Shown here: piece after piece, positions 32,701-43,131 of the stretch
How positions within the stretch are numbered: position 1 is the first letter of the stretch
How the letters are laid out: each line of letters starts with the position of its first letter
Origin: Sharpea porci
GTDB taxonomy: Bacteria > Bacillota_I > Bacilli_A > Erysipelotrichales > Coprobacillaceae
Direction: 5' to 3'
Assembly: GCF_009695655.1 (NCBI RefSeq)
Contig: NZ_VUNM01000001.1
Span: 62,001 to 126,000, forward strand
Length of the DNA stretch: 64,000 nt
Position numbers and translations under genes: made by a program
The notes under the pieces: model-generated
The model's database searches: none
Told to the model about the DNA's origin: nothing
The model's input: the letters and a program-made list of their open reading frames with translations, nothing else

Positions 32701-34229
32701 TGGGCAAAGAGCTGTTTGAAGTAGTAGAAGAGTGGCTGATGGTGATCAGATAGAATAGCTAATGGGATATCATGTCCCATGGATGCTGTTGGTTCTACAC
32801 CATTTGTGGCCATTGGGATCAACATAGCTTTGACATCTTCATAATTCCAGCCAAAGACTTTATATAAGCGATCACGTGCTAACTGAGAGTGTGTTGGCAC
32901 TTGTTTGTTTGGAATCTTTAAGTCAGAGAGATGGAGTAAATTGCAATCCAGCCATTCTCCATAAGGTTGCATATTTGAGTAATAGCTCTTTAATTCATCA
33001 TCAGAAATAATACGTTTCTGCTTTGTATCAACAAGAAGCATCTTACCAGGTTCTAGTCTTGATTTTGTAATGACATGAGCAGGATCAATATCAAGAACAC
33101 CGACTTCACTTGAAAGAATAAGACGATTATCATCAGTGAGATAATAACGTGATGGTCTTAAACCATTTCGATCAAGTGTTGCCCCTAAAATATCACCATC
33201 AGTATAGAGAATAGCAGCTGGACCATCCCAGGCTTCCATCATTGTTGCATAGTAGTGATAGAAGTCTTTCTTTCTTGCGCTCATAAAACGGTTATGTTTC
33301 CATGGTTCAGGAATCAGCACCATCATTGCTAGAGGCAATGGCATATTATTCATATAGAGGAATTCGAGCGTATTATCCAACATAGCCGAATCAGAACCAG
33401 ATGGACGAATCACTGGAAGAATCTTTTCCATATCATCTTCTAATACGCTTGAACTCATTGTTTCTTCACGGGCGAGCATTCTATCGCTATTGCCACGAAT
33501 TGTATTAATTTCACCATTATGGGCAATCATACGATAAGGGTGTGCTCTTTCCCAAGAAGGAATTGTATTGGTTGAGAAACGAGAATGCACAATGGCAATG
33601 GCACTCTTGTAGTCAGGATCACGTAAATCATCATAGAAGTTTCTCAGCTGGGTTACTAAAAACATTCCTTTGTAGACAATTGTACGTGAAGAGAGAGAAC
33701 AAATATAAGTATCCTCACTACTCTGTTCAAATTCTCTACGAACAACATAGAGCTTTCTATCAAAATCTAAGCCCTGGGCAACATTTTCTGGTCTTTCAAT
33801 AAAGCCCTGGAGAATATTAGGCATGCAGTCTTTAGCCACCTGTCCTAGGATTTCATCATGAACAGGGACCTTACGCCAACCAAGAAATTTCAAGCCATTC
33901 TTTTCGACAATGACTTCAAACATACGTTTTGCGAAAGTACTCTTTAGGCTGTCATCAGGGAAGAAGAACATACCAATACCATAATCACGTTCCTCACCAA
34001 TCTTTATCGCACTATCTTTTAATGCTTTTTTAAAGAAAGAATGCGAGATCTGGAGCAAAATACCAACACCATCGCCAACCTTTCCACTGGCATCTTTACC
34101 AGCTCGGTGTTCTAGTTTTTCTACAATATGTAAGGCATCATCCAATGTACGATTGTCTTTATGACCATCGATATTGACTATTGCCCCGATACCACAGGCA
34201 TCTTTTTCTAAAGGGATGTATTTTTCCAT
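29727..34229 (-). CDS. gltB: Glutamate synthase large subunit
   Basis: This encodes 1500 residues, the usual length. A short propeptide of 11 residues precedes Cys12 (CGIGAIVNI), the glutaminase nucleophile. The central domain is followed by the FMN-binding synthase domain ([40 protein letters not shown]) and the 3Fe-4S Cys in [15 protein letters not shown]. A C-terminal GXGXG-repeat beta-helix ([18 protein letters not shown]) ends it. It makes two glutamates from glutamine and 2-oxoglutarate. It follows glnN by 26 bp, so ammonia assimilation is one operon. Confidence 0.97.
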   Translation of the reverse strand: [1500 protein letters not shown]

Positions 34230-34255
34230 TTCTCGTATTCCTCTCCTATCTAATT

Positions 34256-36355
34256 TTATCTTAATGAGAATAATAACTGATCATATGTTGGATATGGTAA
34301 GGCTTCTGAAGGTAATTTTGCTTCAGCAGTGTCAACTGGGACACGTAAATCATCCATATCTTTCAAGATCACACTATGGTAGAACTCTGCTTGAGCAAGT
34401 GAATCGACTTCTCCTTCTGCCTTCTTCACATCTGCTTCAAGCTTAGCTAAACCTTCATCAATTGCTTTAGAGCATGCATCTAGTTCTTTCAGGACTCTGA
34501 GATCATAACCATCAACACTGCCCAATAATGCTTTCTTATCTAACAATTCACCTTCTACAGCCTTCATATATTTAAAGAGTGCTGGGGTGAAATCACGCTT
34601 AACCATATCAATCATTGTCAATGCTTCAATATGGATTGTCTTTGAGTAGTTCTCAAGCTTAATTTCATAACGTGAATCAATTTCACTTTCAGTAAAGATA
34701 TGATATTTCGTAAAGAGATCAACATTCTTTTCAGCTTTGAACTGTGGTAAAGCATCTGGTAATGACTTTAGGTTATATAAGCCACGTTTCTTAGCTTCTT
34801 CAAGCCATGCATCAGTATATCCATTACCATTGAATAAAATACGCTTATGTTCGTCAAGCATCTTTTTAAGAAGTTTATAAACTTCGTGATCGAATTCTTC
34901 TTCTGGGACATCTTTTAAAGCTTCATAAATATCTTCAAGTGAGCTTGCGACTGCTGTATTCAAGATGATATTTGGATCAGCAACACTCAATGAAGAACCA
35001 GGCATTCTGAATTCAAACTTATTACCTGTGAAGGCAAATGGTGATGTTCTGTTACGATCTGTTGGATCCTTAACAAAGTTAGGAAGAACAGCTGCACCAA
35101 TTGACATTTCTGTCTTTTCAGTTTTTTCCATGCTTGCTTCATGGTCAATGGCGTCAAGCACTTTCGCAAGTTCGTCACCAACGAAGATAGAAACAACAGC
35201 TGGAGGAGCTTCGTTAGCGCCAAGTCTGTGATCATTACCAGCACTTGCGACTGAGATACGTAAGAGATCCTGATAATTATCAACGGCAGAAATTGTTGCC
35301 AGTAAGAAAATAAGGAAAGTCTTATTGTGATATGGATCACTTCCTGGATCCAAGAGGTTCATCTTTGTATTTGTAACGAGTGACCAGTTATCATGCTTAC
35401 CTGAACCATTGACACCAGCAAATGGTTTTTCATGAAGAAGACATGCATAATGATGTTTATCAGCAACTTTCTTCATCATTTCCATTGTTAATTGGTTGTG
35501 GTCAACAGCAACATTCGCTGTTTCGAAAACTGGAGCCAATTCATGCTGAGCTGGAGCAACTTCGTTATGTTTTGTCTTAGCAGGAACGCCAAGCTTCCAT
35601 AATTCTTCATCCAAATCATGCATATATTCTGATACTTTTGGTTTAAGGACACCGAAGTAATGATCTTCCATTTCCTGACCCTTAGGAGCAGGCGCACCAA
35701 TTAAAGTACGACCTGTCAAAAGCAAGTCCTTTCTCTTCTTATAAAGATCCTTATCAATCAAGAAATATTCCTGTTCACTACCGATTGTTGTATCGATATG
35801 TGTCACATCATCATAGCCAAGTAAATGTAAGACTTTAACAGCCTGTTCATTTAAAGCTTCCATTGATCTCAATAAAGGTGTCTTCTTATCCAAAGCTTCA
35901 CCACTATAAGAACAGAAAGCAGTTGGAATATAAAGCGTACCATCTTTAATAAAGGCAGGTGAAGATGGATCCCATGCTGTATAGCCTCTTGCTTCGAATG
36001 TTGCACGTAAGCCACCACTTGGGAAGCTTGAAGCATCAGGTTCACCTTTCACTAATTCTTTACCAGAGAATTCCATAATCACTTCACCATTTGAACGTGG
36101 TGAGATAAAGGAATCATGTTTTTCAGCAGTTACACCAGTCATTGGCTGGAACCAGTGTGTAAAGTGTGTTGCGCCATGCTCAACAGCCCAGTTTTTCATT
36201 GCTGCAGCAACAGTATTCGCTACATCTAAATCAAGAGATGCACCATACTTTGATGTCTTATGCAATTTACGATAAACATCTTTAGGTAATTTCTCTTTCA
36301 TCACAGAATCATTAAATACAAGACTTCCATACATTTCAGGGATTGATTTATCCAT
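34256..36355 (-). CDS. glnN: Type III glutamine synthetase
   Basis: This encodes 699 residues from ATG 36355 (ribosome site GAGGAGGAA). The length and the motifs GSEQEYFLIDKDLY, KHNEVAPAQHELAPVFETAN, GSGKHDNWSL and NRTSPFAFTGNKFEFRMPGS identify the GSIII (GlnN) class, not the 470-residue GlnA. It makes glutamine from glutamate, ammonia and ATP. It leads the operon with gltB and gltD. No PII or GlnR gene is visible in this window, so the regulation of the operon is unclear. Confidence 0.95.
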   Translation of the reverse strand: MDKSIPEMYGSLVFNDSVMKEKLPKDVYRKLHKTSKYGASLDLDVANTVAAAMKNWAVEHGATHFTHWFQPMTGVTAEKHDSFISPRSNGEVIMEFSGKELVKGEPDASSFPSGGLRATFEARGYTAWDPSSPAFIKDGTLYIPTAFCSYSGEALDKKTPLLRSMEALNEQAVKVLHLLGYDDVTHIDTTIGSEQEYFLIDKDLYKKRKDLLLTGRTLIGAPAPKGQEMEDHYFGVLKPKVSEYMHDLDEELWKLGVPAKTKHNEVAPAQHELAPVFETANVAVDHNQLTMEMMKKVADKHHYACLLHEKPFAGVNGSGKHDNWSLVTNTKMNLLDPGSDPYHNKTFLIFLLATISAVDNYQDLLRISVASAGNDHRLGANEAPPAVVSIFVGDELAKVLDAIDHEASMEKTEKTEMSIGAAVLPNFVKDPTDRNRTSPFAFTGNKFEFRMPGSSLSVADPNIILNTAVASSLEDIYEALKDVPEEEFDHEVYKLLKKMLDEHKRILFNGNGYTDAWLEEAKKRGLYNLKSLPDALPQFKAEKNVDLFTKYHIFTESEIDSRYEIKLENYSKTIHIEALTMIDMVKRDFTPALFKYMKAVEGELLDKKALLGSVDGYDLRVLKELDACSKAIDEGLAKLEADVKKAEGEVDSLAQAEFYHSVILKDMDDLRVPVDTAEAKLPSEALPYPTYDQLLFSLR

Positions 36356-36375
36356 ACGTATTCCTCCTCTCAAGC

Positions 36376-36439
36376 GTGATAATTTATTATCACCTTGTCT
36401 AATTTTCTCTTATTATACAAAACTCTATCCATTCGTCAA
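36376..36439 (-). promoter_or_regulatory. glnN promoter with palindrome in the 5' leader
   Basis: On the minus strand TTGACG (36439-36434) and TATAAT (36417-36412) are 16 bp apart. A perfect 18-bp palindrome, GTGATAAT-TT-ATTATCAC on the + strand, lies at 36376-36393, about 12-30 nt after the likely start. It is either an operator or an mRNA hairpin near the ribosome site. From 36440 to 36630 I see only AT-rich DNA. Confidence 0.65.
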
Positions 36440-36628
36440 TATCTTTTTATCACTTTAATAACAATTTCTTGTATCCATAAAGAGATTTATCAATATTTGT
36501 ATATTTCCAAAATTAGTATTTTTCATTTAACCTTTTTCCTTAATTCACCACTAAAATAATTGTTTTCCATTTAAAAATCAATACTTATTCAACAATTCCT
36601 ACGATGTGAGCCTTTTCATTTTCAAAAA

Positions 36629-36658
36629 GAAAAAAAGCCTTAGTACATTTGTACTAAG
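36629..36658 (-). terminator. Terminator of the dapF-dapH-dapL operon
   Basis: CTTAGTAC (36639-36646) pairs with GTACTAAG (36651-36658), and the minus strand runs into seven T after a GC pair. Confidence 0.85.
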
Positions 36659-36662
36659 ACTC

Positions 36663-37778
36663 TTACTGATATTGACAAGCAATCTTGATATACATTTCAA
36701 CAGCTCTCTTTAAGACTTTTTCATCAAAGTTGAAATGATCTGTATGCAGACCTGACTGATAATTTTCAGATTTCGTTCCGACAAAGACAAAGACACCAGG
36801 TACTGCTTTTTGATAGAATGAGAAATCTTCAGCAAGCATGAGCGGTTCATCAAGCAAGACAATATCATCAATCTCACTTAAGAATTTCACAAGCTTTTCA
36901 TCATTGAGAACAGGTGGATAGAGCGGCGGACAACTAAATTCAATCTTACAGCCATAACTTATCTCAGCGCCCTTATTAAAATCTTCCATCTTTTTCACTA
37001 AGAAATTAAAGACATCTTCACTGTAGGTACGCATTGTCCCATGCATTTCACATTCTTTGGCAACACTATTTCTCGCTGTTCCGCCATGAATCTGGCCGAT
37101 ATTGATAATGGCAGGATCAAAGGGAGACTTCATACGTGTTAAGATCTGTTGATAGTCTTCTAGCAAATGGGCAGCAACAAGCAAGGAATCGATGCCATTT
37201 TGTGGCAGGCCGGCATGGGCATCACGTCCGGTAATATGGATATCGATTTCGCCACATTCCGCCATTAAGCCATCCTTCTTGGTAGCTAGTACGCCTTCTT
37301 CGATAGTAGGCATAAGATGAATGCCAAAGATAGCTTCAACATTAAATTCTTTAAGCAGTCCGCTTTCGACGATGATTTTCGCCCCGCCCGGTCCTTCTTC
37401 AGCTGGTTCAAAGATCAGCAAAATATTGACCTGTGGATGAACATTTTCATCCCTCAAGCGATAGGCAAAGCCAAGCATAGCTGCCATATGGCCATCATGA
37501 CCACATGCATGCATGATACCTTCATGTCCACTTTTAAAAGCAATATCATTGGCTTCACAAATAGGCAAGGCGTCAATATCTGTACGAAAGGCAACACATT
37601 TTTCAAAGCCATAGTCAAGATAGACATAGCAGCCAGTCTTAAGCTGTGGAAGTGGCTTTGGGTCATAGCCCATCTTGATCAGTTCGTTTTTGAGATACGC
37701 TGTTGTCTGATTTTCTTCAAGCCCAAGTTCAGGAATCTGGTGAAGATCACGACGCCATTTCTGTAATTGTTCTAACAT
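36663..37778 (-). CDS. dapL: N-acetyldiaminopimelate deacetylase
   Basis: This encodes 371 residues of the M20 metallopeptidase family. Metal-binding motifs are HACGHDGHMAAMLG and FEPAEEGPGGAK; the lid/dimerisation domain holds GRDAHAGLPQNGIDSL. The C-terminus has EDFSFYQKAVPGVFVFVG. Within lysine operons this family removes the acetyl group from N-acetyl-LL-diaminopimelate. Its position 2 bp after dapH supports that over an amidohydrolase role. It is the last gene of the operon. The symbol follows common Firmicutes usage and should not be confused with the LL-DAP aminotransferase DapL. Confidence 0.85.
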   Translation of the reverse strand: MLEQLQKWRRDLHQIPELGLEENQTTAYLKNELIKMGYDPKPLPQLKTGCYVYLDYGFEKCVAFRTDIDALPICEANDIAFKSGHEGIMHACGHDGHMAAMLGFAYRLRDENVHPQVNILLIFEPAEEGPGGAKIIVESGLLKEFNVEAIFGIHLMPTIEEGVLATKKDGLMAECGEIDIHITGRDAHAGLPQNGIDSLLVAAHLLEDYQQILTRMKSPFDPAIINIGQIHGGTARNSVAKECEMHGTMRTYSEDVFNFLVKKMEDFNKGAEISYGCKIEFSCPPLYPPVLNDEKLVKFLSEIDDIVLLDEPLMLAEDFSFYQKAVPGVFVFVGTKSENYQSGLHTDHFNFDEKVLKRAVEMYIKIACQYQ

Positions 37779-37780
37779 GA

Positions 37781-38482
37781 CTAGATCTTTCTTAAATCGT
37801 CTTCTAAGCCTGTCTTTGATTTTGTCTTGTCATCTTTCATCTTGATGACCTTGGCAGGATTACCTACAACGACGGCATTGGCAGGAACATCTTCCGTAAC
37901 GATGGCACCAGCTCCAACAACGGCATCATGGCCAATACGTACACCTTCAATGACAACGGCATTAGCCCCAATTAAAACATTATCTTCAAGAATAACCGGT
38001 GTGGCACTTGCTGGTTCAATAACGCCTGCTAAAACGGCACCAGCACCAACATGACAATGCTTACCAACTGTAGCACGACCGCCAAGAACAGCACCCATAT
38101 CAATCATTGAGCCTTCGCCAATAACAGCACCAATATTGATCACAGCCCCCATCATGATAACAGCATTATCACCAATAGTAACACCATTACGAATAAAGCA
38201 GCCTGGTTCAATACGGGCATTGATATTTGTCATATCCAGCATTGGAATAGCTGAATTACGACGATCCTGTTCCATATAACAATCCTTGATAGCTTCTTTA
38301 TTTTCTTCTAAATAAGCCTTAACATCTTCCAATTCACCAATCAGAACACGGCTCTTCTTGCTGCCAAAGCAATGAACTGTGTCTGTATCTGGCAAGTCAT
38401 GACCTTTTACATAAACCTTAACAGGTGTTTTCTTCTTCGCATTCGCAATATAATCAATAATTTCCTGAGCACTATCTAACAT
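37781..38482 (-). CDS. dapH: Tetrahydrodipicolinate N-acetyltransferase
   Basis: This encodes 233 residues. A short alpha/beta N-domain precedes a left-handed beta-helix built from hexapeptide repeats: [40 protein letters not shown] and [20 protein letters not shown]. The length and order are those of DapH (DapD family, acetyl branch). It acetylates tetrahydrodipicolinate with acetyl-CoA in lysine and meso-DAP synthesis. The ATG overlaps the dapF stop by 11 nt. Confidence 0.93.
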   Translation of the reverse strand: MLDSAQEIIDYIANAKKKTPVKVYVKGHDLPDTDTVHCFGSKKSRVLIGELEDVKAYLEENKEAIKDCYMEQDRRNSAIPMLDMTNINARIEPGCFIRNGVTIGDNAVIMMGAVINIGAVIGEGSMIDMGAVLGGRATVGKHCHVGAGAVLAGVIEPASATPVILEDNVLIGANAVVIEGVRIGHDAVVGAGAIVTEDVPANAVVVGNPAKVIKMKDDKTKSKTGLEDDLRKI

Positions 38483-39311
38483 AATTTTCCTCCATTACTT
38501 CTCCGGTAAATGTTGTTCTTGCCTGGCCTGTCATAAAGAGATGGCCATCACGATAAGTGATGGATAAATGACCACCTAGTAATTCAACATCACATGTTGT
38601 ATCAATCTTGTTTTCTAGAATAGCAGCATAGACCGTCGCACATGCGCCTGTACCACAGGCTAAAGTTTCCCCACTACCACGTTCCCAGACACGCATTTTT
38701 AAGTGATTGCGGTCAATGACTTCGACAAATTCCACATTCACCTTTTCTGGGAATACGCCAGAATGTTCAATCTTGAAGCCATCTGTCTCGATATCTTCAG
38801 GTAAATGTTTTGTGAAGAGAACAATATGTGGGTTACCAACTGAGATGGCTGTTCCACGATAATGCTTACCACCAACGACAAATTCACCATTAATGCATTC
38901 CTCTGCATCATAGACCATAGGTAAATCTTTGACCTTGCTTGAAGGGACACCCATATCTACTGTTGCGCCAGTGACCTGACCATCTTCTAAGATCAAGTCC
39001 ACAATGCGCTTACCAGCCATTGTTTCAAATTCAAGATGGGTTTTGTCTGTTAATTTGTTGTCATAAGCAAACTTCGCTAAACAGCGAATACCATTGCCAC
39101 ACATTTGTCCTTCTGAACCATCAGCGTTGAACATGCGCATTTTAAAATCATATTTGTCACTGTTTTCCAGGGCAATGAGGCCATCAGCACCAATACCCAT
39201 ATGACGATCACTGATTTTGGTAATAAAAGCTGGATCATAATCAAAGAAATGATCACGATTATCTATATAGATATAATCATTACCAATACCTTCCATCTTT
39301 GTAAATTTCAT
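38472..39311 (-). CDS. dapF: Diaminopimelate epimerase
   Basis: This encodes 279 residues from ATG 39311 (ribosome site AGGAGAAG). It has two symmetrical lobes with the catalytic Cys pair in [13 protein letters not shown] and [12 protein letters not shown], and the N-terminal [12 protein letters not shown]. It converts LL-DAP to meso-DAP for lysine and peptidoglycan. It leads the dapF-dapH-dapL operon, so the last four-carbon-branch steps from tetrahydrodipicolinate are encoded together, apart from the N-acetyl-DAP aminotransferase, which is not seen here. Confidence 0.95.
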   Translation of the reverse strand: MKFTKMEGIGNDYIYIDNRDHFFDYDPAFITKISDRHMGIGADGLIALENSDKYDFKMRMFNADGSEGQMCGNGIRCLAKFAYDNKLTDKTHLEFETMAGKRIVDLILEDGQVTGATVDMGVPSSKVKDLPMVYDAEECINGEFVVGGKHYRGTAISVGNPHIVLFTKHLPEDIETDGFKIEHSGVFPEKVNVEFVEVIDRNHLKMRVWERGSGETLACGTGACATVYAAILENKIDTTCDVELLGGHLSITYRDGHLFMTGQARTTFTGEVMEENYVR

Positions 39312-39374
39312 TTGACTTCTCCTTTTTGTCATATTCTAACCATTCTTGACTGACAATGCAATCAATACACCAAC

Positions 39375-39403
39375 ATTATACCAACTAACCATCCAATTGA
39401 AAA
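39375..39403 (-). promoter_or_regulatory. Promoter of the dapF operon
   Basis: On the minus strand TTTTCA (39403-39398) and a perfect TATAAT (39380-39375) are 17 bp apart. The leader of about 60 nt is too short for a lysine riboswitch. Confidence 0.6.
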
Positions 39404-39420
39404 CAAATCACAATGTAAAA

Positions 39421-39446
39421 GAAAAGATCCCTAAAAGGGACCTCTT
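39421..39446 (-). terminator. eno terminator
   Basis: GATCCCT (39426-39432) pairs with AGGGACC (39436-39442, one wobble), and TTTTC follows on the minus strand. Confidence 0.75.
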
Positions 39447-39456
39447 CAAGGAAGAT

Positions 39457-41019
<1,563 letters not shown>

Positions 41020-41048
41020 TTGCATTTCACACTCTCTCATGATATATT
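41020..41048 (+). promoter_or_regulatory. tRNA-Ser promoter
   Basis: TTGCAT (41020-41025) and TATATT (41043-41048) are 17 bp apart, 16 bp before the tRNA. Confidence 0.75.
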
Positions 41049-41064
41049 GATTAGGCAATCCATT

Positions 41065-41156
41065 GGAGGTATACTCAAGTGGCTGAAGAGGCTCCCCTGC
41101 TAAGGGAGTAGGTCGGGATAACTGGCGCGAGAGTTCAAATCTCTCTGCCTCCGCCA
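41065..41156 (+). tRNA. tRNA-Ser (GCU)
   Basis: A 92-nt tRNA with a long variable arm. Acceptor GGAGGTA pairs with TGCCTCC, with discriminator G and CCA encoded. The anticodon stem CTCCC/GGGAG encloses CTGCTAA, anticodon GCT. The T loop is TTCAAAT. Transcription ends at the hairpin 41168-41196. Confidence 0.97.
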
Positions 41157-41167
41157 TTGCGAAGTTG

Positions 41168-41196
41168 ACATCGGGCATTTGTCCGATGTTTTTTTA
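41168..41196 (+). terminator. tRNA-Ser terminator
   Basis: ACATCGG (41168-41174) pairs with CCGATGT (41183-41189), followed by seven more T. Confidence 0.88.
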
Positions 41197-41205
41197 TACT
41201 TAACC

Positions 41206-41229
41206 TAAAAGGAGCAGTTCAACTGCTCC
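41206..41229 (-). terminator. glgB terminator
   Basis: GGAGCAGTT (41211-41219) and AACTGCTCC (41221-41229) form the stem, with TTTT following on the minus strand. Confidence 0.8.
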
Positions 41230-41233
41230 CGTT

Positions 41234-43003
41234 TTATTTTATAAGATAAGCTTTAGCACTTAATGGATCCAACGTGAATGTCTTTGTGTGATTGACATCA
41301 AATTCATTCTCAGCTTCATTTTCTCCACCATAGATTTTCGCATTACTATCAAGTAATGGAATAAAATGTTCGCCTTGGGAATTAGTATAAGTATAAGTTT
41401 GTTCTTCACTTGAGAAATTGAAGAAGAAGATGGTACGTTCGTCTTCACAGCGTCTTTCAAAGACATAAACAGCTTTATCTTCTTGATGACAATCAATCCA
41501 TTCAAAGCCAGATAAGTCATAATCATGTGCACTTAATGATGGATGTTCTAGATAGAGTTTTGATAAATCCTTAAAGTAATGATTGAAAGCATCATGGATT
41601 GGATATTTTAATAAGTCCCAATCCTGTTCACGTTTTTCATCCCATTCTCTAAACTGGGCAATTTCATTGCCCATGAAGTTGAGTTTCTTACCTGGATGGG
41701 CAAACATATACATATAGAATGCTCTGGCATTCTTAAATTTATCCTCATACTCACCATACATCTTATCAATAATTGTCTTCTTGCCATGAACAACTTCATC
41801 ATGTGAGAGTGGTAATAAATAATGTTCATTATAGAAATAATACATAGAGAATGTCAGTTTATGATAATTCTCTTTTCTTTCATCACTTGTCTTCTTGAAA
41901 TAATCAAGCGTATCATTCATCCAGCCAAGATCCCACTTATAATCAAAGCCAAGACCACCTTCTTCAAGCTTCTTCGTCACACCAGGATAGCTTGATGAAT
42001 CTTCCGCAAAGAGAAGTGCATGAGGTAAACGTCTCTTTAAACCACCATTAAAGTTCTTGATGAAATTTACGGTATTATTATTCACACCACGATTACTATC
42101 ACCTTGCCAGAAGATAAGATTGCTGACAGCATCTAGTCGCAAGCCATCAAAATGGAATTCCTTAAGCCAGTAATAGCCTGAAGAATTCAAGAAACTGCAA
42201 ACATCCCCACGGCTATGCTGGAAGTTACATGTTCCCCATTCACTCTTGCCAACAGCATCATTAGGATAGTTATAGAGTGGTGTTCCATCATAGTTATTGA
42301 GAGCGAAGCCATCAATCGCAAAATGCACTGGCACAAAGTCAAGAATGACACCAATTGACGCCTGATGACAAGCATCAATAAGATAGCGCAGCTGATCAGG
42401 TGTGCCATAACGTGATGTTGGTGCGAAATAGCCAGTTGGCTGATAGCCCCAGGATGCATCATTTGGGAATTCTGTTATCGGCATTAGTTCGAGATAGTTA
42501 TAATGATTCTCCTTGCAGTATTTCACCAACATCCCAGCTAGCTCTTCATAGCTATACCATTCGTCATCTTCTTTTAAATGCCAGCTGCCAAGATTGACTT
42601 CATAGATATTCATTGGTTCATGTTCACTATCGTCAATAAGGTTGAACCATTCGTCATCATGGAATGTATAGCTTGATGTAAAGATACGACTAGCTGTTGC
42701 CGGACGTACTTCTGCCCATGCGGCATAGGGATCACAATGATCAATAAAGTCATAGTCATTTGTATAGATACGATACTTATAAAGATCACCCTCAGCAGCA
42801 GGAACGCTCGCTTCATAGAACTGACCATTTGCGATAGGATGCATTGGAATCTCCGTCCAGTCAGAGAACGAGCCAATTAAAGATACATGCTTAGCGTTAG
42901 GGGCATACGTTCTAAACGTGACATGGTGGTCATGGGTGCGGTGGGCACCTAAATACGTATACATTTCAAATTCATTACCATTATAGAAATCACTTAAATT
43001 CAT
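41234..43003 (-). CDS. glgB: 1,4-alpha-glucan branching enzyme
   Basis: This encodes 589 residues. The N-terminal CBM48 beta-sandwich spans about 5-100 (VTFRTYAPNAKHVSLIGSFS, DW). The GH13 catalytic barrel has region I DFVPVHFAID, region II GLRLDAVSNLIFW with the nucleophile Asp, region III LFAEDSSSYPG with the acid/base Glu, and region IV LPLSHDEVVHGKK. It makes alpha-1,6 branches in glucans. No other glycogen gene lies in the window. It is divergent from a TetR gene, and palindromes lie between them. Confidence 0.93.
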   Translation of the reverse strand: MNLSDFYNGNEFEMYTYLGAHRTHDHHVTFRTYAPNAKHVSLIGSFSDWTEIPMHPIANGQFYEASVPAAEGDLYKYRIYTNDYDFIDHCDPYAAWAEVRPATASRIFTSSYTFHDDEWFNLIDDSEHEPMNIYEVNLGSWHLKEDDEWYSYEELAGMLVKYCKENHYNYLELMPITEFPNDASWGYQPTGYFAPTSRYGTPDQLRYLIDACHQASIGVILDFVPVHFAIDGFALNNYDGTPLYNYPNDAVGKSEWGTCNFQHSRGDVCSFLNSSGYYWLKEFHFDGLRLDAVSNLIFWQGDSNRGVNNNTVNFIKNFNGGLKRRLPHALLFAEDSSSYPGVTKKLEEGGLGFDYKWDLGWMNDTLDYFKKTSDERKENYHKLTFSMYYFYNEHYLLPLSHDEVVHGKKTIIDKMYGEYEDKFKNARAFYMYMFAHPGKKLNFMGNEIAQFREWDEKREQDWDLLKYPIHDAFNHYFKDLSKLYLEHPSLSAHDYDLSGFEWIDCHQEDKAVYVFERRCEDERTIFFFNFSSEEQTYTYTNSQGEHFIPLLDSNAKIYGGENEAENEFDVNHTKTFTLDPLSAKAYLIK

Positions 43004-43018
43004 TTTCTCACCTCTTTA

Positions 43019-43115
43019 TAGACATGTGTCTAATCTACTATTATAATAACGAAAGTGTAACCGTTTTACATCCACCAAAAATAGATTACCATCTATTTTT
43101 AGACACTTTTCTAAT
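43019..43115. promoter_or_regulatory. Operator-like palindromes between glgB and the TetR gene
   Basis: Two related imperfect palindromes, TAGACATGTGTCTAATC (43019-43035) and TAGACACTTTTCTAAT (43100-43115), share TAGACA..T.TCTAAT. Between them lies the perfect inverted repeat AAAAATAGAT/ATCTATTTTT (43077-43086 and 43091-43100). The TetR ribosome site follows directly. These are good candidates for autoregulation and control of glgB. Confidence 0.55.
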
Positions 43116-43131
43116 ATTGTTGGAGGTCACT

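Noticed and set aside
39312-39456. Lysine riboswitch upstream of dapF
   Set aside because: The leader after the promoter is only about 60 nt, far shorter than the L-box, and none of its conserved segments is present.
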